NCBI RefSeq assembly: GCF_014207435.1
Contig: NZ_JACHGH010000001.1
Span: forward strand, 62,001-126,000
From: Salirhabdus euzebyi
Lineage (GTDB): Bacteria; Bacillota; Bacilli; Bacillales; Alkalibacillaceae
Length of the DNA: 64,000 nucleotides
Direction of reading: 5' to 3'
A program made the translations under genes and the position numbers. Shown here in pieces: positions 17,853 through 25,140 of this stretch; positions within the stretch are counted from its first letter, which is position 1; the number at the start of each line of letters is the position of its first letter. The notes below the pieces were generated by a model, which saw only the letters and a list, made by a program, of their open reading frames with translations, searched no databases and was not told where the DNA came from.

Positions 17853-18350
17853 TTAGTCTTTTCCGCTAAACTCTAAAATATTTAAACCCTCGGATGCTTC
17901 TGGTGCTTCAAAAAATTTCGTAATATGATTAAACACTTCTTCCGTGTCAAAAGCTGCTCTTTCGGGTTGTTCTTTACGCCTTTGTGCAATTTGACGTAAG
18001 CATTGCTCGTTATTTAGGTTAAGGAAAATTAGTTGATGGTTTGCATTGACCTCTAACGCCATATCCAAAAACCACTTTCGCAGTTTTTGCGTATTAGCTG
18101 GAAAATCCATCACTACATCTGTACCTACACTTAATATGTTTTGAACATGCTTTTTAACCAATGGCTTCAGCTGTGTTGAGAATTTTATATAGTCCTCAAA
18201 TGATGCAATCTGATTGGGATAAAGAGAGGAAAGCCATTCATCCTCAGACAATAGTACCGCATGTTTATCTATCGCCAATTGTTTTGATTTAGTTGATTTT
18301 CCTGCGCCCATTTTTCCACAGAAAAAGTATAGCGTTCCTAATTTTTTCAT
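17853..18350 (-). CDS. P-loop ATP-binding kinase-like protein (AAA_33 type)
   Basis: A 165-residue protein with Walker A GKMGAGKST at residues 12-20 and the sequence VVMDFPANTQKLRKWF near 89, the pattern of small P-loop kinases related to chloramphenicol phosphotransferase and zeta toxins. A downstream RRKEQPERAAF region would form the Arg-rich lid. ATG 18350 follows GGAG nine bases upstream; the frame extends to 18416 but lacks a start signal there. It is alone, with no antitoxin-like partner. Substrate unknown; phosphorylation of a small molecule is the usual role of this group. Confidence 0.75.
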   Translation of the reverse strand: MKKLGTLYFFCGKMGAGKSTKSKQLAIDKHAVLLSEDEWLSSLYPNQIASFEDYIKFSTQLKPLVKKHVQNILSVGTDVVMDFPANTQKLRKWFLDMALEVNANHQLIFLNLNNEQCLRQIAQRRKEQPERAAFDTEEVFNHITKFFEAPEASEGLNILEFSGKD

Positions 18351-18737
18351 ATTTTTCAACTCCACGCTTATTTTAGTTATTTTAACATAAACCCCCAATA
18401 AACCTTTCCGCAACAAGAATATCTCATTAGTAGCATCGAAAATTAATATAAAATAATTTTAACACTCGTATTAGCAACATAATTTCACGCTGTACATAAA
18501 TCTATGTGCGTTTGTTAAAAAGGTTGCTAATTGGAAAAACAGTATATTTTCAAACATAAAGATGCTTAATTTATGATAATTATGAGAATAGCACCCTTAC
18601 TAAATTCGCTTTTTTAACCGAATATCTCGATACAAACTGGTTAATCTAATAATGCTATGTAGTAGGGAATTATTTTGATTTAGTTCCCATTAAAGGAATA
18701 ACCATTTTTCTAAATAAGCAATGCAGGAGGGACTAGC
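18351..18737. other. Intergenic region with no recognised element
   Basis: An AT-rich stretch between the divergent kinase gene and the small basic peptide gene. It presumably holds both promoters. I see no repeats, RNA genes or convincing reading frames. Confidence 0.5.
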
Positions 18738-18848
18738 TTGGTTAAAGATTCTTACGCACCAAAAGAAAAAAGAAACGGCGAAGGTAAAAAACCAGATGAG
18801 CAAAGAAGAGGAAAAGGGAAATCTGGTGCACGCGGAAATCCGAGGTAA
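18738..18848 (+). CDS. Small basic, Gly/Lys/Arg-rich peptide (36 aa)
   Basis: A short gene with a strong start: TTG 18738 lies seven bases after AGGAGGG. The product (begins MVKDSYAPKEKRNGEGKK, ends SGARGNPR) is extremely basic, hydrophilic and probably disordered, like small spore or nucleic-acid-binding peptides. A terminator with an 11-bp stem follows at 18874. The signals make translation likely; the function is unknown. Confidence 0.6.
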   Translation: MVKDSYAPKEKRNGEGKKPDEQRRGKGKSGARGNPR

Positions 18849-18873
18849 GTATGTGAAAATTAATAGGTAGAAT

Positions 18874-18928
18874 AAAGGTGAGAAAATGGTGATGGATCGT
18901 GCATAACCTCATTATTCTCACCTTTTTG
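18874..18928. terminator. Bidirectional terminator
   Basis: Arms AAAGGTGAGAA (18874-18884) and TTCTCACCTTT (18915-18925) with T-run on the plus side, between the small basic peptide gene and the YrhK-like gene. Confidence 0.75.
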
Positions 18929-18951
18929 TATGTTTTCTTATTTCCATTTTA

Positions 18952-19230
18952 TCAGAACCGTTTTTTTCGAACGTTTTTTAAATGGAACCTTTTGATGAAT
19001 TGGATCAAAGGTCTTAGTAAAAATAGTGCACTTCCCACGATAAACATCCATATAGCATATATTTCAAGGGAGTCCCAAAGAAAGAGTATACTCCCTATGA
19101 GAAAAAAGAGAGCGATAAAAACATCATTGAGGTTATAAATAAATTCATAGCGTTCATCGATAATAATTTCGTGTTGGCCAATTTTGATATCCATGTAATC
19201 TGGCTTCTTTTCAATATTGAATTTGTTCAT
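18952..19230 (-). CDS. YrhK-like small membrane protein
   Basis: A 92-residue protein with a soluble N-terminal part (DIKIGQHEIIIDERYEFIY) and two membrane helices (FIALFFLIGSILFLWDS and MFIVGSALFLLRPLIQFI) separated by a short turn. The RYEFIYNLND, FLIGS and GSALFLLRPL pattern fits the YrhK domain. ATG 19230 follows GAGGTG; a longer frame to 19335 lacks a start signal. It is convergent with the small basic peptide gene. The function of this family is not established. Confidence 0.7.
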   Translation of the reverse strand: MNKFNIEKKPDYMDIKIGQHEIIIDERYEFIYNLNDVFIALFFLIGSILFLWDSLEIYAIWMFIVGSALFLLRPLIQFIKRFHLKNVRKKRF

Positions 19231-19379
19231 CGTTTTCACCTCACTAAAGTTATTTTTCCCGATATGAGGTACGTAAAAACATTGGTTGGTTGAATAAGAG
19301 AGAGAATAAACAATTGGAAACCTTAATAAGAACAATAAGGAAATGAGGATGATCTATCAATCTCTAGTACAAAAAATTT

Positions 19380-19434
19380 AAAGGTGCGAGAGTACGTAAA
19401 TGGAAGTCCATCTAACGTCTCTCGCACCTTTAAT
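19380..19434. terminator. Terminator at the end of the siderophore operon
   Basis: A perfect 13-bp stem, AAAGGTGCGAGAG (19380-19392) with CTCTCGCACCTTT (19419-19431). It follows the reductase gene on the minus strand. Confidence 0.8.
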
Positions 19435-19440
19435 ATGTCA

Positions 19441-20436
19441 CTATTTACGGTAAATCACAGTACTATATACTTGTGCAGGGGCTTTCGGATTGATGTATTT
19501 CTTCGCACTGTTTACAGCTGTCAATCCTTCCGTATAACAAGATGCAATAAGCATGGTTTTACCTGGATATGCTGTGGCATCTCCTGCTGCAAAAATACCT
19601 TCCACGTTTGTATTCATCTGTTGATCAACAGCTACTCTTCCGCTATCCGTCTTTAATCCCCAGTTTTCGAATGGAGCGGGAACCATTTTTAGTCCGTTGT
19701 AAGTAAGTAGGTGATCAGCTTTGATTTGTTCATCGCCATTCTCCGACTTTATCGATACTTGACCTAGCCAACCATTTTCCCCATGAAGTGCTTGAACATC
19801 ACTGTTTAATTTTACGATAACGGATGATTCCTCCAGACGCTGGAGTTCCTCATCTGCTGCATGCTGAAAGCTAGCTTTATTATTTACTAGGTAAACTTTT
19901 GCGGCGATGCTTTCTAAAGTTAGTGCCCAATCCAAGCCAACTCGATTGTTTGATGATATCATCACTTGTTTTCCTGCAAATTGCTGCGGGTTGCTTATCG
20001 TATAATGAAGGCTTTTTCCTTCAAAAGTTTCCCTATCGTCTAACGCGGGTTTTGCCGGATCAAATTTGCCGTTCCCAGTTGCTAGTATGACGGTTTTAGC
20101 CTGATGCCTTGTACCGTCTGTCGAAGCCAACGTAAACGTTCCATCGTCGTTTTTCGTAATCGTTTCAACCCATTGATTATAAACGATAGTGGGCTCATGC
20201 TTAGCTGCTTGATCTTTCATTTGTTTTACTAGATCGTCTCCAGTGATTTGTGGAATTCCTCCGATATCATAAATGAGTTTTTCCGGGAGAAATTGTGTTA
20301 CTTTACCACCGAGCTCTGAGCCAGATTCAATCAATTTTGTCGTTAACTCACGCATTCCACAATAGAAAGCTGTGAATAACCCTGTCGTTCCGCCGCCGAT
20401 GATGATCACATCGTATAACTCTATGTTTTCTTCCAT
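19441..20436 (-). CDS. Ferredoxin/flavodoxin-NADP reductase-like flavoprotein of a siderophore locus, NADP motif altered
   Basis: A 331-residue two-dinucleotide-binding flavoprotein related to YumC, YcgT and staphylococcal IruO, the last of which reduces ferric siderophores or haem-linked partners. The FAD motif GGGTTG is intact at residues 14-19, as are SELGGKVTQF and the C-terminal GIFAAGDAT. There is no thioredoxin-reductase CxxC. The second dinucleotide motif, normally GGG(D/N)SA, reads SSNNRVGL at residues 161-168, so NADPH binding may be weakened or lost. The gene lies 33 bases after two FecCD permease genes and is probably cotranscribed, under Fur control, to release iron from imported siderophore. 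Confidence 0.8.
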   Translation of the reverse strand: MEENIELYDVIIIGGGTTGLFTAFYCGMRELTTKLIESGSELGGKVTQFLPEKLIYDIGGIPQITGDDLVKQMKDQAAKHEPTIVYNQWVETITKNDDGTFTLASTDGTRHQAKTVILATGNGKFDPAKPALDDRETFEGKSLHYTISNPQQFAGKQVMISSNNRVGLDWALTLESIAAKVYLVNNKASFQHAADEELQRLEESSVIVKLNSDVQALHGENGWLGQVSIKSENGDEQIKADHLLTYNGLKMVPAPFENWGLKTDSGRVAVDQQMNTNVEGIFAAGDATAYPGKTMLIASCYTEGLTAVNSAKKYINPKAPAQVYSTVIYRK

Positions 20437-20469
20437 AATATTCTCCCTTACACATATTTTCCTTTACAC

Positions 20470-21498
20470 TTAGCTCTTCATTAACAAATATACAAAATAC
20501 GATCCACCAACCAAGGAGACAATTAAGCCAACTGGTATTTCTGATGGGGATAATATATTTCGCCCAATCGTATCAGAAAGTAACAGTAGTAATGCTCCCA
20601 TTAAAGCTGTGATTGGGAGAAACAATTCATGCACGGGACCGACTATCTTTTTAGCTAAGTGCGGGGTAACGAGGCCGACAAAGGCAATGCCCCCACCTAC
20701 TGATACACTTGCACCTGCTAGGGCAACTGCGATAAAAAGTAAGCCTAGTCTATTTCGTTCCACACGTGCACCGAGACTTTTGGCAACGTCATCCCCTAAT
20801 TGTAAGGTGTTTAACATGTTGGATAAGCTGATGGCTAACGGAACAAGAATCAATACCCACGGTAGAAGGGCGAGCACATACGTCCAGTCTGCTCCTGCAA
20901 TGTTCCCAGACAGCCAAACAGTTGCTCGTGTAAAGTCATTCGGGTCCATTCTTAGCTGAAACATAATGATTAAGGCAGCGAATGCACTGTTGATCCCAAT
21001 ACCTACTAAAATTAACCGAATTGGTGAGATGCCTTTTTTCCATGAAATCAAATAGATTAAAATGGCAGCAACCATCGCTCCTGTTAAAGCAGTGAGTGGT
21101 AAAAGGAATGTCGAGATTGATGACACTTCTGCCATGCTGTTTTGAAATAAATAGATGTATAAAACAACAGCAAAACCTGCACCAGCATTAATCCCGATAA
21201 TCCCTGGATCCGCTAACTCATTATTCGTAATGCTTTGTAAAATCGCTCCAGATATGGCCATTGCTGCCCCGATTAAAAGGGCTATGACAATCCGAGGAAG
21301 TCGGAAATGAAACAGGACCATACTGTTGTATTCGTCTCCGAGACCGAGAAAAGTTTTCACGACCTCTAGAGGTGGAATAGATATGACACCTAAGTTTAAG
21401 TTGACTAAAATAGTCCCAATAATCGCAAGGAATAAAATAATACCAACGAGCCATGCCTTTTTCGTATGTTTTGCGCCTAATTCTTTCAATGGTTTCAT
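20470..21498 (-). CDS. Iron-siderophore ABC transporter permease (FecCD family), second subunit
   Basis: A 342-residue permease with about nine or ten membrane helices. FecCD hallmarks are FRLPRIVIALLIGAAMAISG near residue 65, NPLA-like region NNELADPGIIGINAGAGFA, LGARVERNR, the ATPase-contact region, and GGGIAFVGLVTPHLAKKIVG near 270. Its start overlaps the stop of the upstream permease by one base (TAATG), so the two are coupled. It pairs with the other permease to form the membrane channel for Fe(III)-siderophore import. No ATPase gene is nearby, so a shared FhuC-type ATPase encoded elsewhere is expected. Confidence 0.93.
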   Translation of the reverse strand: MKPLKELGAKHTKKAWLVGIILFLAIIGTILVNLNLGVISIPPLEVVKTFLGLGDEYNSMVLFHFRLPRIVIALLIGAAMAISGAILQSITNNELADPGIIGINAGAGFAVVLYIYLFQNSMAEVSSISTFLLPLTALTGAMVAAILIYLISWKKGISPIRLILVGIGINSAFAALIIMFQLRMDPNDFTRATVWLSGNIAGADWTYVLALLPWVLILVPLAISLSNMLNTLQLGDDVAKSLGARVERNRLGLLFIAVALAGASVSVGGGIAFVGLVTPHLAKKIVGPVHELFLPITALMGALLLLLSDTIGRNILSPSEIPVGLIVSLVGGSYFVYLLMKS

Positions 21499-22547
21499 TA
21501 CATCTTCCCCCCTTCACGACGTGCCAAGTAGAGGAAGAAAGGAACACCGATTAATGCGGTCACCGTTCCTACTGGTGTTTCAAAAGGTGGATTAATCATT
21601 CGGGATGCCGTGTCTGCAATGACTAGTAGTAAGGCACCTAATACGGCGGAACAAGGAATAATCCACCTGTAATCGACCCCGACAAGGAATCGAGTAATAT
21701 GGGGGATAACTAATCCAATGAAGCCAATTGTGCCAGCAACCGATACAGCTGCACCAGTAAGTAATAAAACAACAATTATACCTAATGCTTTAATCAAAAG
21801 TGTCTGTTGTCCTAAGCCTTTTGCTACATCGTCTCCTAGATTTAAAACCGTAATCGATTTGGCTAGGAAAAAGGCCATAATGAGGCCGATTAAGGCAACG
21901 GGTGCAAGGAGCTGGACATGGATCCATTGGACACTTGATACGCCGCCTGCATACCAAAAACTAATATCCTTCGCTACATTGAAATGGATAGCAATTGCGG
22001 AAGATAAGGAAGTTAGAATGGCAGTTATAGCTGTACCAGCAAGGGCAAGCTTAACGGTGGTCAAGCCTGTTTTGGAAATAGATCCTACACCGAATACGAT
22101 TCCAACACCGAGACCTGCTCCGGCAAACGCCCAAAGCATCATGACAAAGTTAGAAGCTCCTGGCATGACAACAAGAGCTATAGCCATCATAAAAGTAGCC
22201 CCAGCTGTCACACCCATGATGGATGGGGAAGCGAGGGGATTACGGGTCATTCCTTGCATGAGTGCACCGGATATCGCTAGGGCCGCACCAATTAAGGCTG
22301 CAGCGAGTGCGCGAGGGATGCGTAGTCCTCTAATAATTTGATGGGATGTAGATGCTGGATCAAAATTGGTGAGGCTTTGCCAAATGGTATGATAACGAAT
22401 ATCGACAGCACCGTATAAAATCGATATGCCAATAGAAAGGATAAGAAGACCTATTCCTCCAAATAATATAAACGTTGCAAAGATTGGTCGCGAACTAGAT
22501 TTCGAGAACAATTTGGAACGTAATTTTCCTGACGCACTGTTAGCCAT
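21498..22547 (-). CDS. Iron-siderophore ABC transporter permease (FecCD family), first subunit
   Basis: A 349-residue FecCD permease. Visible motifs include RGLRIPRALAAALIGAALAISG, MQGMTRNPLASPSIMGVTAG, LNLGDDVAKGLGQQ and GTIGFIGLVIPHITRFLVG. The N terminus is extended and basic before the first helix. It is the first gene of a leftward operon with the second permease and the flavoprotein, and it is divergent from the substrate-binding lipoprotein gene. A Fur box lies 46 bases upstream of its start. Confidence 0.93.
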   Translation of the reverse strand: MANSASGKLRSKLFSKSSSRPIFATFILFGGIGLLILSIGISILYGAVDIRYHTIWQSLTNFDPASTSHQIIRGLRIPRALAAALIGAALAISGALMQGMTRNPLASPSIMGVTAGATFMMAIALVVMPGASNFVMMLWAFAGAGLGVGIVFGVGSISKTGLTTVKLALAGTAITAILTSLSSAIAIHFNVAKDISFWYAGGVSSVQWIHVQLLAPVALIGLIMAFFLAKSITVLNLGDDVAKGLGQQTLLIKALGIIVVLLLTGAAVSVAGTIGFIGLVIPHITRFLVGVDYRWIIPCSAVLGALLLVIADTASRMINPPFETPVGTVTALIGVPFFLYLARREGGKM

Positions 22548-22592
22548 AAAATATTTCTCCTAATTTCTTGATAGAGTTTGCGTTTTTGTTGT

Positions 22593-22607
22593 TGAGAATC
22601 ATTATCA
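22593..22607. promoter_or_regulatory. Fur box upstream of the permease operon
   Basis: TGAGAATCATTATCA at 22593-22607 matches the Bacillus 7-1-7 Fur consensus TGATAATnATTATCA at all but one arm position. It would repress the leftward permease-reductase operon when iron is plentiful. Confidence 0.85.
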
Positions 22608-22673
22608 TTATAGTATATACACATTCAAAGAGCAAAGAGATGGAGGCTAAAGGGAAAAATTAGCTGTTGCAAT

Positions 22674-22694
22674 TGATAATGATAATTGTTATCA
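22674..22694. promoter_or_regulatory. Overlapping Fur boxes upstream of the siderophore-binding protein gene
   Basis: TGATAATTGTTATCA (22680-22694) is a 7-1-7 Fur site with one mismatch, and another TGATAAT half-site overlaps at 22674-22680. It lies 48 bases before the start of the binding-protein gene. Confidence 0.85.
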
Positions 22695-22741
22695 TTTGGG
22701 TTATCATAATAGAAAATAACAGAATGAAGGAGATTTGTAAG

Positions 22742-23716
22742 ATGAAAAATAACAAGCTCTACATATTAATGACTTTACTCGTATTTGTACTGCTGCTAGC
22801 AGCGTGTGGAAATGACGATGAAAATAATAATGAGCAAACGGAGCAAAATGAGAAAACGGCTGATCAAGCGGAAGAAAAAACAGAGCGCACGTTGACTGAC
22901 GCAATGGGGAATGAAGTAACGATTCCTGCAGAACCAAAAAGTGTTATTGCTTCTTATTTAGAAGACTACTTAGTAGCATTAGGAATTACTCCAGTAGCAC
23001 AATGGTCTGTAAGTAACGGTATCCAAGATTATTTACAAGGTTCTTTAGAAGGTGTTCCAACGATTCCTTACGATCTACCTTTAGAATCGGTAGCTAGCTT
23101 TAAACCTGATTTAATTATTATGGATTCAGCAGGTATGGTAGAAGGTAATAAATACGATCAGTATAATAAAATCGCACCGACATATGTTATCGGTTCGGAA
23201 CAAAATAATGACTGGCGCGATGAGTTATTAGAAATCGGTAAAGTATTTGGTGAAGAAGAAAAAGCGGAGCAAGTACTAGCTGATTATGAAGAAAAAGCAG
23301 CAGCGGCTAAAGAAGAAATTCAAGCAGCTATCGGTGATGAATCAGCAGCTGCATTATGGTTAGTAAGCAACACGTTTTACATTGTAAGTGAAAATTTATC
23401 TAGTGGTGACGTTATGTATGGTGACTTAGGATTAACAGCGCCTAACGTAGTACAAGAAATTTCTGCTAATACAGAAGCGAACTGGTCTGAAATTTCTTTA
23501 GAAAAACTAGCAGAATTAGATGCGGATCATATTTTCTTAGTGAACAGTGATAAAGGAACTGGCGCTGAAATGCTACAGGATGATATTTGGCAAAACATCC
23601 CTGCAGTGAAGAATGGAAATATTTACGAATATGAATCCACTTCTAGCTGGTTATACACTGGCCCAATTGCTAGCACACAAATGATTGATAATATCCTTAA
23701 TGATTTAGTGAAATAA
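22742..23716 (+). CDS. Iron-siderophore ABC transporter substrate-binding lipoprotein
   Basis: A 324-residue secreted lipoprotein that captures Fe(III)-siderophore for the FecCD permeases encoded divergently. The signal peptide ends in the lipobox LLAAC, followed by a low-complexity Asn/Glu/Gln linker. The TroA/periplasmic-binding fold follows, with LTDAMGNEVTIPAEPKSV, SFKPDLIIMDSAG and IWQNIPAVKNGNIYEY typical of this class. ATG 22742 lies about ten bases after AAGGAG. Two overlapping Fur boxes precede it. The siderophore type cannot be told. Confidence 0.93.
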   Translation: MKNNKLYILMTLLVFVLLLAACGNDDENNNEQTEQNEKTADQAEEKTERTLTDAMGNEVTIPAEPKSVIASYLEDYLVALGITPVAQWSVSNGIQDYLQGSLEGVPTIPYDLPLESVASFKPDLIIMDSAGMVEGNKYDQYNKIAPTYVIGSEQNNDWRDELLEIGKVFGEEEKAEQVLADYEEKAAAAKEEIQAAIGDESAAALWLVSNTFYIVSENLSSGDVMYGDLGLTAPNVVQEISANTEANWSEISLEKLAELDADHIFLVNSDKGTGAEMLQDDIWQNIPAVKNGNIYEYESTSSWLYTGPIASTQMIDNILNDLVK

Positions 23717-23726
23717 TGCATTTTTA

Positions 23727-23772
23727 AAAACCTCCCAAATGTTGTGATTCCAGTATTTGGGAGGTTTTTCTA
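23727..23772 (+). terminator. Terminator after the siderophore-binding protein gene
   Basis: A perfect 13-bp stem, AAACCTCCCAAAT (23728-23740) with ATTTGGGAGGTTT (23755-23767), plus a T-run. Confidence 0.92.
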
Positions 23773-23821
23773 TTATGTCCGATTATTTGGTTGAACATTA
23801 CCTTTAATTCCGAAAAACCTT

Positions 23822-24259
23822 TTATGCTGGACTTTCTAATTTAGTTAATGCATTCAATAGCTTATTATTTAGCTCTTCCACACCACCAACATAAAATAAC
23901 AATACGTTATTTATTCCGAACGCTTTATGTTCCTGCAACTTTGCTGTTGCTGTTGACTCCATAAACTGCTCTATTCCCTTACCTCTGTCAGTAGCCGTTG
24001 GAAAAACATAAATGGATAGCGGAGTACCTTCTAATAAATAATCTTCGGGAGAAACACCATTTAATACACTGACAAAAACATTATTGGCCGGTAATTCCGT
24101 GTCCATTAGATCTAATCCCTCTTCTTTTATAACATTCTCCACTTCTTCAAAAGTTACAGGCGAATCTTGGCTATAATTTATTTTTGGAGCAACCTCTTGT
24201 TGACTACAAGCACCAAGAAGAATGGAAATTAGTAACACAATTAAAGGTCTGACAAACAT
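23822..24259 (-). CDS. Small lipoprotein with a domain shared with the anti-sigma protein at 63 kb
   Basis: A 145-residue lipoprotein with a signal peptide and lipobox LLGAC. Residues from about 37 onward align by eye with the last 110 residues of the anti-sigma-like protein encoded at 62446-63453: EEGLDL, LPANNVFVSVLNGVSPEDY, LSIYVFPTATDRGKGIEQF, NNVLLFYVGGVEELNNKL have clear counterparts there. It thus carries the extracytoplasmic domain alone. The gene stands by itself, leftward. A role in sensing or binding outside the membrane is inferred; no enzyme motif is seen. Confidence 0.7.
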   Translation of the reverse strand: MFVRPLIVLLISILLGACSQQEVAPKINYSQDSPVTFEEVENVIKEEGLDLMDTELPANNVFVSVLNGVSPEDYLLEGTPLSIYVFPTATDRGKGIEQFMESTATAKLQEHKAFGINNVLLFYVGGVEELNNKLLNALTKLESPA

Positions 24260-24334
24260 AAAAAGCCCCCTAAGTATAGGTTTGAACCTAGTCTGAAATT
24301 AATCGGTAAAAACATTATTCTCTTTTACTTCCAT

Positions 24335-24368
24335 AAAAAAAGGCTATTCTCCTTCTGGAAGAATAGCC
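24335..24368 (-). terminator. Terminator after the TetR gene
   Basis: On the minus strand GGCTATTCT, a nine-base loop and AGAATAGCC form a perfect 9-bp stem followed by TTTTTTT. Confidence 0.85.
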
Positions 24369-24403
24369 CCCGTTCAACAGCTTGTGAAACAAGATTTTTC
24401 GGG

Positions 24404-24419
24404 GAGTGACAGGCACCTC
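24404..24419. repeat. GTGACAGGCACC-type extragenic motif
   Basis: GAGTGACAGGCACCTC lies between the TetR gene and its terminator. GGTGCCTGTCAC-type motifs recur between genes in many Bacillaceae; assignment to a REP-like family is inference. Confidence 0.4.
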
Positions 24420-24421
24420 AA

Positions 24422-24991
24422 TCACTTTACTCCTTCAAGCCCCTTGTTAATGAGCTTGTTTACGATTTCTGCCATTTCCTTCGTTGATTTGTCTATGCCA
24501 TTGTTTAGCCAGTTTTTCATTACATGAATACTTCCACTAATGATGAAGGTGCTCACATATTCTGTAAGGTCCTCATCAAATTGGGTCATGGTCATCCAAT
24601 TTTTCTTGAAAAAGTCTTGGGCGAAAGCCATTACTTTTTTCTGGAAGGTAGTGTCTATTTTTTCGTTAAGGAGGGTTTGGCACTCCTCCTGCTTGGACGC
24701 AAAGTATTCTAGTAACTTTTCGATTATTTGGAGGGAGTATTCTTCTGTCGGATAAGTGAATTGGTTTAAGTGCTCTGACAAATCCTCAATTATTTCGTCT
24801 TCTATGCTATCGAGAAGGTCAAATTGATCGGCATAATGGGAATAAAAGGTAGAGCGGTTGATATCAGCTTCCTGGCATATTTCTTTTACCGTAACGGAAG
24901 AAATTTGTTTCTCCCTTAATAGCTTCATCAGACTGTCCTTTAAGACCATTCTTGTATACTTTTTTCGTCTATCTAATTTAGATGTACTCAT
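24422..24991 (-). CDS. TetR/AcrR family repressor, probable regulator of the MMPL exporter
   Basis: A 189-residue regulator. The N-terminal TetR helix-turn-helix is clear (SSVTVKEICQEADINRSTFY followed by SHYADQFDLL, roughly residues 30-60), and the C-terminal helical domain is TetR_C-like. It is divergent from the MMPL transporter gene, and the intergenic region has a perfect palindrome at 25048-25063. By analogy with similar layouts it would repress the exporter until it binds a ligand. Confidence 0.9.
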   Translation of the reverse strand: MSTSKLDRRKKYTRMVLKDSLMKLLREKQISSVTVKEICQEADINRSTFYSHYADQFDLLDSIEDEIIEDLSEHLNQFTYPTEEYSLQIIEKLLEYFASKQEECQTLLNEKIDTTFQKKVMAFAQDFFKKNWMTMTQFDEDLTEYVSTFIISGSIHVMKNWLNNGIDKSTKEMAEIVNKLINKGLEGVK

Positions 24992-25047
24992 ATAGATCCC
25001 CTTACTTTTTCAACGTTTTCCAACACATATTAAGATTATGTTGCCAA

Positions 25048-25103
25048 AATTACATATGTAATTAAACTGTTTGTTGATTAGCCAACACGGTGTCCAATAT
25101 AAT
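25048..25103 (+). promoter_or_regulatory. TetR operator candidate and MMPL promoter
   Basis: AATTACATATGTAATT (25048-25063) is a perfect 16-bp palindrome. Downstream, TTGATT (25074-25079) and TATAAT (25098-25103) are spaced 18 bp and would drive the MMPL gene. The palindrome is just upstream of the -35 region, where a repressor could act on both divergent genes. Confidence 0.6.
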
Positions 25104-25140
25104 GATAAAGTGTACCTGGAAAATTGGCAAGAGAGGGTGA

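Noticed and set aside
21718-22341. 207-codon plus-strand frame opposite a FecCD permease gene
   Set aside because: Shadow of a clear permease gene; composition is typical of antisense reading.
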